Positions 29,107 to 44,100 of a stretch of DNA of 64,000 nucleotides are shown piece by piece. The translations under genes and the position numbers were made by a program. Each line of letters begins with the position of its first letter. Position 1 is the first letter of the stretch. The notes beneath the pieces were generated by a model that ran no database searches, had not been told where the DNA came from, and worked only from the letters and a program-made list of their open reading frames with translations. The DNA is from Mytilus californianus (lineage: Eukaryota > Mollusca > Bivalvia > Mytilida > Mytilidae), in assembly GCF_021869535.1 (NCBI RefSeq), contig NW_026262648.1, positions 248,001-312,000 on the forward strand. Direction: 5' to 3'.

Positions 29107-32100
29107 GTAAGCTATGTTTAAAGTCATTTAATAATAACATTAAACACATAGTTTCCATTGAAGGTATTAGGTTAAAGTGTCATGTTAGACTTATAAAAAA
29201 GAGAGAAATAAAACACACGAGTTTCACTTGATATGGTCCATTCAGAAACACAGTTTTAAATCACCTATTGTTGTCAGGTAACTATGTTCCCTTTATAGTT
29301 CCTCTGTTGTCCCTCTACTGTCAGTGTCAATCAAAACAGTTAAATTCAATTATTACCTATAAAGGAGAAGTTCTCAAACATCTTTACCAACTAAATGTTT
29401 ATTTTGGAACCTTCTGTAACATGTGTAAAAAGTGCAGGACATGCAAGAAGAGGTTTGAAATAATTATTTAATGAATTATTAAAACACTCATAATAGTTTT
29501 TTGCAACAGTGTAAACAAACAGTATGGCATTATTTGACAAAATGTTTGATATTTTTTTTAAATAATATTTTTAAATGATGAAAAAATACAATGAAATAAA
29601 TACTCTTAAAGTCTGAGGTGAATATTTAAAACGTAAAATTCAGGTCTGACATGACCTGTATTTTACTTTCAGAAATTGACAGCTACACATTTATATCCCA
29701 CATTAGAATTTGACAGAGAATAATAATTACAGATATGACCTAATGTGTACTTCATATAGACGTTATTGTAAACAAAATAGCTTGTACATAAAGAAATCTA
29801 CATACATGTAAATGTATTTCAAACCCCAAGGTTGACTGTGGAATAGAAATGCAGTCTTTGCGCTCAACCACATTCCCACCAGCCATGCCAGCCCAGGTTT
29901 AAAAAAATGCTGTACTGCCTGTAAAAATCCTCTCTACAGGCCAATAGAATCTTAATAAATTTTTCCTAAACTTTAGCTTCTGGCCTGTAGATTCAAAAAC
30001 TTATCGTGAAGACTGGAATTATAGTCACTCTTGGTCTTCTTCTGACTGGATAGTTGGGTGTCCATTTTATTGTGTGGATGTACACAATTTAGTGTCCGTC
30101 ATAATGAGGGTGTTAAATCTGATGCCTCTTGAAGATGGAATTCCATGCTCTCAGCACGTTGACAACCCTTGCAACAACTCTCAGTGGATTTGTAGGTGAT
30201 CTGTTGCAAGCCTTGATTTTCTGTCCCTATCTAATTTAACTCTATTTTCCAGTGGCAGTCAAATATTCCACCCACTGTCCAGGTCAATTTTAGTCGTAAA
30301 ATTGTTTGTGAAACTCATGCATGGTATTATGGCAATCGGATTAAAATCAGATCTTTCACTTTGCTCTGTTAGATTTGTTTTTCGCTTGAGCATGTTGAGA
30401 CAGGATCTGAAGACATCCCGTAAGGGATCATGTTTAGATGACCTTACAGCATCCATAAAATCTTCGCCTTTAAAAAATTTAATAAGGTTGTACTATGAAC
30501 TATGAAAAACATAGTCGGGTAATCTGCGTAATGCTTCAGGATATAATATAAAATTCTATGTTCTAACCCAATCATTAAATTCCTAACATTGTCATGATTG
30601 TTTTGATTTTAAGGACCAACTCTCAGACTTTATTGTAAACATTTCTCAACTTAAAAAAGCAGTTAAGGTTAAATTATTTTTATTAATTTTATATATTTTA
30701 AATGGTAAACAGATTAAACATTTAATCATCTTGATGTTGAAATTTTGACCCAATTGAGTTAAACTATTGTTGTGAGATAAAAATAGCAATCAGAGAGCCA
30801 ACATGTCTCTTAAAATGATTGGTTGATTAAAAATTTAAAGAAAAGGTCATCTGCACATGAACCCTTATGGGATGTCTTCAAATCATTACATGAGAAACAA
30901 AAAATCTATTGGAGCAAAGTGAAAGATCTGATTTCAATTTAGAAGTTAGAACCCAAATGTCCAAGCTATTTGAGTCTTTGATTCATTTTTTGTAGATTGC
31001 TGGTTTTCCATCATTTGTAAAGATTGTGGAAGTAGGACCTAGAGATGGACTTCAGAATGAAAAGGTAAGACTGTTGATTCATTTTTGTCGAGCCTTCGAC
31101 TTTAGTCGAAAAAGCGAGACATAGCGATCCTACATTCCGTTGTAGTCGCCGGCGGCGTCCACAAATATTCACTCTGTGGTTAAAGTTTTTGAAATTTTAA
31201 TAACTTTCTTAAACTATCCTGGATTTTTACCAAACTTGGACAGAAGCTTGTTTATGATCATAAGATAGTATCCAGAAGTAAATTTTGTGAAAATAAAATT
31301 CCATTTTTTCCGTATTTTACTTACAAAATGTATAAATGGACTTAGTTTTTCTGCCGGGAAATATTACATTCACTCTGTGGTTAAAGTTTTTAAAATTTGA
31401 ATAACTTTCTTAAACTATCCTGGGTTTGTACAAAACTTGGACAGAAGCTTGTTTATGATCATAAGATAGTATCCAGAAGTAAATTTTGTAAAAAAATAAA
31501 TCCATTTTTTCCTTATTTTACTTTTAAATGGACTTAGATTTTCTGCCAGGAAACAACACATTCACTCTGTGGTTAAAGTTTTTAAAATTTTAATAACTTT
31601 CTTATACTATTTTGGATTTGTACCAAACTTGGACAGAAGCTTGTTTATGATCAAAAGCTAGTATCTAGAAGGAAATTTTGTAAAAAAATAAATCCATTTT
31701 TTCCATTTTTTACTTTTAAATGGACTTAGATTTTCTGCCAGGAAACAACACATTCACTCTGTGGTTAAAGTTTTTAAAATTTTAATAACTTTCTTATACT
31801 ATTTTGGATTTGTACCAAACTTGGACAGAAGCTTGTTTATGATCAAATGCTGGTATCTAGAAGGAAATTTTGTTTTCTTCCAGTTAACATTACATTCAGT
31901 CTGCAGTTAAAGTTTTTAAACATTTAATAGATTCATAAACTATCCTGGATTTTTTACCAAACTTGGACATAAGCTTCTTACAATCAAAAGATAGTATCAA
32001 GAGGAATATTTTTATTGATTTACTTCCTCATTTTTGTTGAGCCTGCGATTAACAGAAAAAGTAGGCGAGACACTGGGTTCCGTGGAAAACCCTTACGAAT

Positions 32101-35100
32101 TTTTATTGGTGTGGTACTGATTTTCATGGATTTCTTGTATAGGTGATCCATGAATTTGATGAATAGTACAAATTCCAAATAGGCTTGTTGAGGAAGGTGA
32201 ACCATGAATTTAATGAATAACACAAATTCCAAATAGGCTTGGTCATGTTGGTGATGTACTGATTTTCAGGGACTCTTTGGGATATAGGTGAACCATGAAT
32301 TTATTTATACCAAAACGAAGCTCATCAAAGTAAAATTATAGAAGGCAAATGAAACCTAAGTTAAAAAGATTGAGAAAATTTAAAGCATTCTGGTGTAGAA
32401 TATGAGATTATGTCTATAACATGTATAAAGGACAAAAAAAATGAAGGATATAGACTGCTATCAGGAAACCGGGAAACCGTCACTAATTGACAGATCAGGT
32501 TTAAAAAACAGATACTTTTTTCAACTAAGTTAACTCTTAAGATGTAAATTTGATGATTTTTCATATGATACATGTAATATTATTGATGTTATTTTTAACA
32601 GGCCATAGTTCCAGCGCAAACAAAGATAGAGTTTATCAACAAATTATCAGAAACAGGATTGTCTGTTATTGAGGTCACAAGTTTCGTATCACCAAAATGG
32701 ATCCCTCAGGTTTGCTCAATTTTATGTGAAAAAAGTATACATGACAAAATTAATCATTGGAACAAAATACAGTCAATTTTAATGGGTCAAGATTACACCA
32801 CAATGTATACAATTTCAAGTGATATTTCTACAAGAGATTTTGAACTATTTTCCGGTAATTATTCATTATTGCATAGAAAAAGTCAGAAGACACCAAGGGG
32901 TCAGTCAAAACTCATAGGTAGAAGAGAAACTGACAACACCAAATAAAACAAAGAACAGGGATAAAATGGCAAATTGTTTAAATACATTACATTGATTTAA
33001 AAAAAACCAACATGTTTATACAATGTAATAAGTGAATAAGAGTGATTGGTGATTTTAGTTGATAACATTTTGTTTCATTTTATTGTGTTTTTTTCTTTCG
33101 AAAACATAAATATAGAGTGAACCTCTAAGTGAGCCAAACAGATCTTGTGAACTTGTGTTATGAATGTCAATTCATATTCAAATGAACAGCATTAGTGCTT
33201 TTGTAATACATGCTCACCTTGCATTAGAGAAGTTGTTGGTTAAAATATATCTGGCTGGTTATAAACCTAAGATTTTAAAATTAAAATTTGCTGCTTTTCC
33301 AACAAGCAATTTGAACAAAGACTTGTTGGCCTGGTATCAAATAATATATCTAAAATACAAAAAGTGGAATAAAAAAAAGGAGATGGGGTATGATTGCCAA
33401 TAAGACAACTATCTATCCACCAGAATTCCAGATGAAGTGGATGTAATCAATTAGAGGCAACCGTATGGCCAACAACAAAAAGAAAAACCCAGACCGTTTA
33501 GGCAGTTATAAAAGGCCCTGACATGAAAAATGTGAAACAATTCAAACAAGAAAACTAACAGCCTTATTTATAACAAAACAATTTATGAATTACATGAATT
33601 ACAAATATGACAGACATGAACCAATGACAACCACTGAACTTTACACTCCTGACATGGGACAGGCACATAAATTTGACTTCTTGTGAATGTTATGTTGTCT
33701 AACGAAGTGTTCCGGTCTGGTTTAAAGCAGAATACTAAAATGATTGTATGCATTTATTGTTTTTCTTAAATTGTTTAACATTTCATACCAATATAACATG
33801 TTACTTTTATTATTCTTCCCTTAGTTTATTTAATTTGTATTTACATTGTATCATAGGTCAAATTTATTTGTTCAGTGTATGTTCACTGGTGTTAATATGT
33901 CCTTTGATTGAGTTAAGCTATTTCAGTTGATATTTTATAGTGTGTCTTTCTATGTTGTGATGTTACACTATTGTTTCAGAAAAAGGGTGAATGTTTGGTA
34001 CCATTAAAACGTTTAAACCTGCTGCATTTGTTTGCACCTGTCCTAAGTCAGGAATCTGATCTTCAGTAGTTGTCGTTTGTTGATGTGGTTCATAAGTGTT
34101 TCTCGTTTCTCGTTTTTTATATAGATTAGACAGTTGGTTTTCCTGTTTGAATGGTTGTACACTAGTAATTTTTGGGGCCCTTTATAGCTTACTGTTCGGT
34201 GTGAGCCAAGGCTCCGTGTTGAAGACCGTACTGTGACCTATAATGGTTTACTTTTATAAATTTTGACTTGGATGGAGAGTTGTCTCATTGGCACTCATAC
34301 CACATCTTCTTATATCTATTTATTGTTGCGATTGTTAAACAATGGAAACAAATGCAAGATTAATTACATTTTTTATGATTTTGGTAAATGCTGCATATAT
34401 ACAGATCCATGATGTTTTTGAAGCTGTTATTTTTGCAAAACATATCCCGTTGCAAATTTTCCCAATAATTTCAGAATATACAATATTTTCATAGGAAGAA
34501 TCCTATTTCAGTAACTTATTTACATACTGAATCTGTCATGCATGTCATACTTGATGCTGGATTTTTAGCAGTCAACAGTCAATCAAGTATAGTCACAGGA
34601 ACCTTTAGTACAATTCTCTTCAACAGCTATAACCAGACTGAATTAATCGATTATTATGTTTTTTCAAATTTTTGTATATATATATATAAGTTATCAAAAT
34701 CTGGGAAAAATTTTGAATCCCTACAAGCCTGTTCCTTTAGAATTATCTTCAACAGCCATCACCAGAATAAATTTGATAATAAATTATTATAAATAATATA
34801 CATTATTCAATTTCCTTATAGATTTGTTCATTACCTGGGAAAATTTTCCACTATGAATCACAACAAACCTGTTCCATTATAACAATAACAGTTTAAGGGA
34901 AGATAAATAATTTTTATGATTGCTGTTATTTCTTTGTGACAGATGGCCGACCATACAGAAGTGATGACAGGAATTAAGAGACATCCTGGAGTAATATATC
35001 AGGCACTTGTTCCAAACGTAAAAGGATTTCATTCTGCTGTAGGTAAATCCAACAGTTATACGCCTTATCGCTATTTGTCCGCAATTACTGGCCATCACAG

Positions 35101-38100
35101 ACATTCTGTAAAATTTAAATGTTACAAGAGAAAATGTCTCACACAGGAAAAAACAAAAGTGCTTGTTGTATGAAATTAATATATCATGTGTCGCAAAATC
35201 TTAGGTCTAGTGTCACAGACTCCTAAAATAGCAAAAAGGTCTAGTGGATTTCATAGTTTTATTTTATGCCTCTTCGATATTTCAATAGTGCCACATGTGG
35301 AGCAGGATCATCTTACCTTTCCTGATCACCTGAGATCATCCCCAGTTTTTGTTGGTTTTTTTTTTTTTGCTCAGTCTTCAGTTTTCTATGTTGTGTTGTT
35401 TTTTGTATACTGTTGTTTGTCTTTTAGTCATTTTCAATTTTTGCAATATGTTGTCAGTTTGTCATCGTCTTAAATTGAGTTTGTATATATCTCTTTGGTA
35501 TCATCAGCCTCCCTTTTTGCACAAACCTTTAAAATTGTTTGAAAACAACTTGCATGTGGTAACTTTAAGTGTGTTGGTTTATCTTAAAGCAACAAAATAC
35601 ACAAGTAGTAAGAGTAAATACTGCTTTTAAATGAATGATAACAGAACAATTTATGCTGTCTCACTGTATATATAATAAGGAGATGTGGTATGATTACCAA
35701 TGAGACAACTATCCAACAGAGTCCAAATGGATTGGATTTAAGCAACTAAAGGTCACTGTACTGCTTTCAACCGTGAGCAAAACCCATACGGTATAGTCAG
35801 CTATAAAAGGGCTCGACATGTCAACCTATAGATCTAAAATGTAGATATAAAAGTAAAAAGTTTGTTTGTTGCTTAGTTTGTTGTACTAGATTGTTCAAAT
35901 TGTAACTGCTGAATATTTGTTATTTAGTAGGTGAATATAGAAACATGGCGATGTGGTATGATTGCGCCAATGAGATAACTATCCAAATGGTTGTAAGCAA
36001 CTATAGGCCACTGTATTGCCTTCAAAAATGAGCAAAACCCATACCATATAGTCAGCTATGATAGGCCCTGACATGATTAAATGAAAAACAATTCATACGA
36101 GAGAGAAAAAAAACCTGCCTGATATGCAGGGTTATAAATCAAGTCAATCCAAATTACCAGCAATGACCCTGTTTCATAGCAATCATTCAACAAAAGCAGG
36201 ATTGGTTTATAACTGAGCCACTTTGTGTGTACTATGTATGAAAATAAGTGTCCTAAAGGGAAATAACTCATGATGAACTTATATAACAGATTTTGTTGTT
36301 GATTTCAGATAAATGCCAAAGTTGATGAGATTGCTATATTTGGAGCAGCGTCAGAATCCTTTAGCAAGTAAGTCAGTACTAGGCTGTATGTATGATTTGT
36401 ATAAATTGTAGATTGTTGCCTACTAACAGTTACTGACATGCCAGCTCCAGACCTCAATTAAACTGATTGAATGATTATGTCTTCATCAGCCATGTATACC
36501 CCTACTATAAAAGTGGCTTTTAATTGGGGCTTTATTGTAATAACCTAACTAGTCCATCTTTCGTGGATTATCTGAAGTCTGCATACTAGCCTATAGAAAA
36601 TTGATACTCCATTTAACATTAAAATTCTGGATACATTTATATGCTCGAAATCCACTAAAATTGATAGATCACAAATAATAATGAATCCACAGTATTTAAA
36701 AAAACTATTATACTGAAATCAATTTAATTCAAAATAAACTGCTGACTTTAGCTTTTCTTTAGTTCTACTTAAGGTTAAGATTCAGTAAATGGACTGTCAC
36801 TGATTTTGGTAAAATTTTGCATACAACTTTTGCTCTTTGAACTAAAACTGAAAATTAACAAAATAATGCATTTATCTGTTTTATTTTCTGAAAATCAATA
36901 AATGTATTCTTTTAAAGTTGGTGAACATTTGTATGAAAAACTTATAAGAGAGGGATTTTTTTTAATTTGTCTTGAAACCATCAAATCTCCAATTACAAAT
37001 GCATTTAATGTACCTTGACCTGAAACATTTAAGTAGATCCTGTAACAAACAAAATATTTTCAACCATTTGCAAGAAATTTGTTAACAAGTGAGTGAGTTG
37101 CTATAAATTATTAATGGTCGTTAAGAGGGTTGGGGATATATGTACAGACCAGCAGGAAATAAATGGCCATTTCACAATGAACGAAAAAAAATAAATTTCA
37201 CCAATTTGCATGCAACACAGTGAATAATGAGCTTCAAACGCCAAAAGGAGAAATTAAAATTGCAAACATGTTGAATGAAAATAACACTTTACCACTCTCA
37301 TTATTTTGAGCTAAACATAGCACTACTAGTGTAGCAAGAACCAGTTACACTTCCCAAGAATTTACGTTTACTTCTTGGTCTGTCTTTTGTAGTTTGTGTA
37401 GCTCAATTTTATGGTTCTTTATAATGTTTTGTTGTAGGTGTTTATCTTCTCATCATTTTGTTTTGACCATGTGGACTTCTGTTATTCTTCAACTTATGAT
37501 ATTTGATTGCCCCCATGATATCCTCACAATTGTTTTTAAAGGCAGTGCTTTAATGCCTTTCTGGTTGCCGGGTTAATCCTTCCTTCCGCGATATCCAACT
37601 TATCTACGTGGGGGGTCATTAGGCTCCAAGTAGATCCGGAAATGTTGAATTCTCTCCTCTTCTTATTGTGATATAAAATGTTTTTTGTTTCATTTCATTT
37701 ACATTGGGAAATAGAGAAACGATCATTGTGTTTTGTTAGTTTTAAAAACTTTTGATATATTTGTATTTTGCATTATAAGCAGTCAACTGATTGACAAACT
37801 AGAATTATTTGAATTCCGTGTGGAAAGAGCTCGGGTTACAGTGATATTGTTTGCCTCAAATTACAGCCGAAATTCAGCTTTTTCCCCTAGAGAAAATTCC
37901 CAATTACTAAAAAAAATGGCTTAAAATTCATCCCAAAAAGTTTTTCATTTTCCCCAAACAGTGATGGCATTGGTAGAAATGTTTGTAAATATCGTATTCA
38001 TGTTATTATTTTGATATTAGAAAGCACTTTTGAGATCCGGTTTTCTGATCAGAATCATCATGAGGTTTGTAACACATGTGGTTTTCAATGCATTAAGTAC

Positions 38101-41100
38101 CATCATTGCTTCTGTTTCTTTCCCCTCTCCGAAAAGTACCTTTCAGGTTGAAAATGTCTGACAACCAAAATATACATGAAAACAACAGTGCAAAAAAGAC
38201 AGCAAAGGTCAGCAAAAAATCGGAGATGTGTTTAGAATAAAATATACAAATTTCCCAATTTCAATAAAAAATATGCATTTTTCCCAATAAAAAACGGTAG
38301 AGGTAGTTATGAAAAAAGACAACAATATCACTGGGTTAATTTCGAGTGTTATCTGCAATCTATATGTTTATAAATCATTTCAGTCGTTGATATAATAATT
38401 AAAGGTCGACTGAACATGAATTATATTATACAATTTAAAGCGTGAACCCATCTAACGTTATTGTTATTTCGCAGTTATATAAAGTAGCAAATTATCGTTC
38501 CTGAATAGGTGGCGCCGTGGTAGCCGATCCTGTTCCTCAACTTCCGGTTTCTGCACTATGCAACTATTTCAGTTACATTTTTAATTAACGATGCCAAGTA
38601 CTTGTTGCTGTGTACCTGGATGTCATTTAAGAGGAGGACATGCATTTCCAAATGACTTAAAAAGAAGGAAAAGTTGGATCAACGCCATGGCCCATACGCA
38701 GATTGGACGAGAACACGATGAAATCGTGGAGTCCATCTCAATCAGCTGTTGTTTGCAAGGCACATTTTACTGAAAAAGACTACGTGCAGGAAACTATTCA
38801 TGGTAAAACTCTATTTTCTTTTTGAAATATATAGTTATATATGTAATCGCCATGCGAATAAACCAAAGTCTGTTTACAACCGCAATTATCGTTTTAGAAT
38901 AAAAGGGGGTGGTTAATTCAAGACGTCATAATTTTTTGGATTACGATTCAATGTGATCTGTTTGAGATTTTTTGGTGATTGCTACAATTATAATGATTTC
39001 TTACAAGAGGTATATCATACTGAGAATTATTTTAGCAGTAATTATGCTAATGTAGTAATGACAGGAATGCATAAGCTATGCCTCATAGACTTTCTTGAAA
39101 AATATCAATGACAATGTTAACAGGAACAAAACAATGACATGCTCTCATCTATATTATAGTTATTTAGGTACAAACAATGTACGTTTGTTGCATAAGTCAC
39201 TCATTGTTTGTCCTTTGGATTTACATAACATACATTGAATCAGGCAAACATAGTTTTATCCAGATTGTAATGAATAAATCTAGTTAATATTTCGCCAGGT
39301 AATACAAAGTATACATTGCTAATGGAAGTTCATTTAATTATCAAAAAACTAATGTTTTATGACCTTTTTCAGGGTGCAAACCCACCATACAGAGACTTAA
39401 GTCTACTGCCATTCCCAGCCTATTTTCCTGGACCAAGCAAGAGACTGAATCGTCCGCAAAAAGAAAAATCAGGGCAGTTTCCTGTGAAAACAAAAGAACT
39501 AAACTTGATGAATATTGTAGTAGAAATCTAGAGGAAAGTTTTGATTGTAAAGTTGGTTTTCCTGAAGAAGTCATTCATACTGCAGAAAGGATTTATGACT
39601 GTCCACCACCAACTGCCGAGCTAATGTTGAGCTTCACAGATGGAATTACGCAAACACCATCAATGCCTATGTTTTCAGCAGAGAATTTTGAAATGAAGAC
39701 ACGTGACACAGCCATGCATTTTTATACCGGTTTAGAGTTGTATACTAAAATTTTTATTTGTTTTGACCACACTTAGTCCAGCAGCACATTGTTTGAGATA
39801 CATATATTTTCAAGTTGATAGGGTGTCAGTTGAAAATCAGTTTTTTTATGACTTTGATGAAATTGAGGCATTATACAACCAACTTTGAACTTTCTAGATT
39901 CTAGATTGAATCTAGTGTTAAGAATATTGTGTATACATGGATTGTTTTTATGTCTAAACAGTGGTGTGAGGCTAACACTTGGCCATCTAGTGGTTTAGTC
40001 AGGTATTTTTCACCATCCAACGACTTGGATTATTATTGACAGCACAGAATATCCCGTGATAAAACCTAAAGCTCCTAGAGCTCAGGCAACCTTTTCATCA
40101 TATAAAAACAGAAACACTGAAAATACTTGTATGTTCTACACCTGGTGGTTTAGTCAACTACATGTATGTCTCTAATGCATATGTTGGTTCTACCAGTGAC
40201 TATGAAATAGTTGAAAGATGTAGAATAGTTCAATTATGTGATCCAGGTGACAGTGTGGTGGCAGACAAAGGTTTAAATGTGCAAGATTTGTTTGCTAACT
40301 TTTTTCAAAAAAAGAAACAGAATTAGTTCCAAAACTCTTATACGGGATAGAAAAGTCTCCAATTAACATGTGCACATAGAGCGAATTATTAGACTTGGCA
40401 AAACATACAAAATTCTAATAAATCCTATGAATGGAACTGAAACAAAACTTTCATCTGAAATAACATTTAGTTGTTTTATGTTGTGTAATTTTAGAACTTG
40501 TATTGTGCCAAAGGATGCATAAATAAAAGTGACGCAATGAATTTTGTTCTGATATATATATATATTTATAATTACATGCACATGTAAATTGTAATGCATA
40601 TAAAAATAAGGAGATGTGGTATGATATTCAGTGAGTTTATCGAACTAAAGTGCATAAGAAATGGGTTTAAGCAGTTACAGGTGTTACTGTCACCGTACAA
40701 TCTCCAACAATGAGAAAAACTTGTACCATGTAAAAAATTTCAGAGATCTTACCACTAAGTTTTGTTGTCTCACCTTGACTTTGGTGAATTGTTTATATCT
40801 GTTGATGTAAATATAAAAAAGAAGATGTGGTATGATTGCGAATGAGACAACTCTCCACAAGAGACCAAATGACACAGAAATTAACAGCTATAGGTCACAG
40901 TACGGCCTTCAACAATGAACAAAGCCCATACCCCACAGTCAGCTATAAAAGGCCACGAAATGACAATGTAAAACAATTTAAACAAGAAAACTAACGGCCT
41001 AATTTATGTACAAAAAATGAACGAATATAACAAATATGCAACACATAAACAAACAACAACCACTGAATTACAGGCTCCTGACTTGGGACAGGCACATACA

Positions 41101-44100
41101 TGTACATACAGAATGTGTCGGGGTTAAACATGTTAGCGGGATCCCAACCCTCCCCCTAACCTGGGACAGTGGTGTAACAGTACAATATAAGAACGAACTA
41201 TAAAAATCAGTTGAAAGAGGCTTAACTCATCAGATGGATAAATACAAATACAAGTGGACGTGGTCGGGTAGTTGTACATCCAAACAACAAAAAGACACTA
41301 AGTACAGATCTGAGAGTACTCACAGTTACTGACAGCTAGTTCAAAGCCACTAACAACTGATCAAAAAATCTTGCATCTAAGACTAAATTATCAATCCGTA
41401 AGCTCCCTTTAGAATTTTATAAATTTTAGATTTTACATTTCTGAGTAATGGGGTTTTATTCATTAAAAAAGGGGGGATTTTCCAGTTTTTGTTGAGCCTG
41501 TGACTTTTGTCGCAGAAAGCTCGACATAGGGATAGTGATGTGGCGGCGGCGTTAGCTAACTTCTTAAAAGCTTTATATTTTTGAAGGTGGAAGACCTGGA
41601 TGCTTCATACTTTGTATATGGATGCCTCATGTTACGAAGTTTCCGTCAGCCACATGTCCAATGTCCTTGACCTCATTTTCATGGTTCAGTAACTACTTGA
41701 AAAAAAAGTTAACATTTTTTGTAATGTTAAATTCTCTCTTATTATAAGTAGTAGGATAACTATATTTGGTATGTGCGTACCTTGCAAGGTCCTAATGCCC
41801 GTCAGACAGTTTTCACTTGACCTCGACCTCATTTTATGGATCAGTGAACAAGGTTAAGTTTTGGTGGTCACGTCCATATCTCAGATACTATAAGCAATAG
41901 GTCAAGTATATTCGGTGTATGGAAGGACTGTAAGGTGTACATGTCCAACTGGCAGGTGTCATCTGACCTTGACCTCATTTTCATGGTTCAGTGGTTATAG
42001 TTAAGTTTTTGTGTTTTGGTCTGTTTTTCTTATACTGTATGCAATAGGTCTACTATATTTGGTGTATGGAATGATTGTAAGGTGTACATGTCTAGCTGGC
42101 AGGTCTCATTTGACCTTGACCTCATTTTCATGGTTCAGTGGTCAAAGTTAAGATTTTGAGTTTTGGTCTTTTTTTCTAATACAATATGCAATAGGTCAAC
42201 TATATTTGGTGTATGGAAATATTTTATGATCTATATGTCAGTCGCGCAGGTTTTATTTGACCTTGACCTCATTTTCACAGTTCATTGCTCAGTGTTAAGT
42301 TTTTGTGTTTTGGTCTGTTTTTCTTTAACTATAAGCAATAGGTCAACTATATTTGTTGTATGGAAGAATTGTTAGCTGTACATGCCTGCCTGGCATGGTT
42401 CATCTGACCTTGACCTCATTTTCATGGTTCATTGGTCAATGTTTAGTTTTCATGGTTAATGTTAAGTTTATGTGACAGTTGTAATAAAGCTTTATATTAA
42501 GGACTATCAACATAATATCAGTGATTAGTAAAGAAGGCGAGACATTTCAGCGTGTTCACTCTTGTTGGACAACAACTCAAAAATGCTTTAAGCAGTTCGC
42601 ATGAAACTTTGGTGAATTATTTATAGCTATTGATGTAATCTCCCTATAGATTTTCATAAATTTCAAATATGACATTGAGAAGAAATTGAACTTTATTTGT
42701 TTATAGTCTGGCAACAGATTTATTAAGTATTGCACAACAGCACAGTGTATTGCACAACAGCAAGAAATCTTTAATTGAATATAAATTCAATTCATATAAC
42801 TGATTTCAAGTTCTTTGACTACATTTATTCAGAAACTATAATATGTCAAATATTTAATTACAATCCAAATTCAGACCTGTATCAAGCTTGAATATTGTGT
42901 CCATTTTTGCCCCAACTGTTCAGAGTTGGACCTCTGCGGGTGTATCCAGCTGCGCTCAGCGAATCAGTTTATTTCTTAATTAAGAACTCCTTTTTTCATT
43001 CATAAATTACTTTAAACTTGGAAATATAATTTTGCTTGGAGTTATAGTTTCTAAAAAAAGTATTGTCATTGAAAGAGTTGACATGTTGCAATGTACATTT
43101 ATTCTACATAGTTCTATGGTACCAAATCAAAAGTTTATATAAAAGAAAGAAGTCAAAGGTTTCCCATCATAGTTAAGTTACATACATTTGTTTTGTACCT
43201 GAGGTCGTTGAATATAGATCATTATATAAATAAGGAGATGTGTTATGATTGCCAATGAAACAACTATCATCCATACTTAACAGTAACAAACCACATTTGC
43301 AGAGTTGAATAAAATACAGCTGATAACATTTACTTATTACTAAAAAGAAAATGCCTAACTATTTTAAACAGTACATGTATTTGAATATCAATTATATAGT
43401 CATTTTTATAAACTTCCTGTTACAAAACTTTGAATTTTTCGAAAAACTAAGGATTTTCTTATCCAAGGAATAGATTACCTTAGCCGTATTTGGCACAACT
43501 TTTTGGAATTTTGGGTCCTCAATGCTCTTCAACTTTGTACTTGTTTGGCTTTATTTTGATCTGAATGTCACTGATGAGTCTTATGTAGACGAAACGCGCA
43601 TCTGGCGTATTAAATTATAATCCTGGTACCTTTGATAACTAATTTGACTATAAACATAGATAAAAAAAGGTACAAACTGGACATAATGCATAATGCACTA
43701 GTTCATAAACAAGTGAGAACAATCACCTTCATATAGTGCTCAGAATATGACATTCATATAACTTGTTCAATATCATTAGAGAACTCTAAATCTTAAATAC
43801 TGAAAGCCACCTCTGATAAGTACACTGTACTATGCAAGATAATGATATAACTGGACTAAAAATACACACAACCTGTAATTAACTGCCTTTACAGCGCTTT
43901 CGCGCTTTGATTATTTAAATGATCTGTAAATCTCTTTACTTTTTCACAGAAAAAACATAAACTGTAGTATAGAAGACAGCCTGAAGAGATTTGATGCAGT
44001 TCTGGAGGAAGCTAAGAAGACTAATACACCTGTCAGAGGGTAAGCTGTATAAGTAATTCAGATGTTAATGTGTCAGTTTGAAATCAGATATCAAATATGT

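Noticed and set aside
32659..32946. 95-codon frame starting inside HMGCL exon 3
   Set aside because: Only the part up to 32709 is coding; the rest is intron read-through after a valid donor.
34943..35173. 76-codon frame over HMGCL exon 4
   Set aside because: Reading through the donor loses similarity to the enzyme at once; the frame after 35038 is intronic.
39341..39574. Minus-strand 77-codon frame
   Set aside because: It is the shadow of the plus-strand THAP transposase exon.
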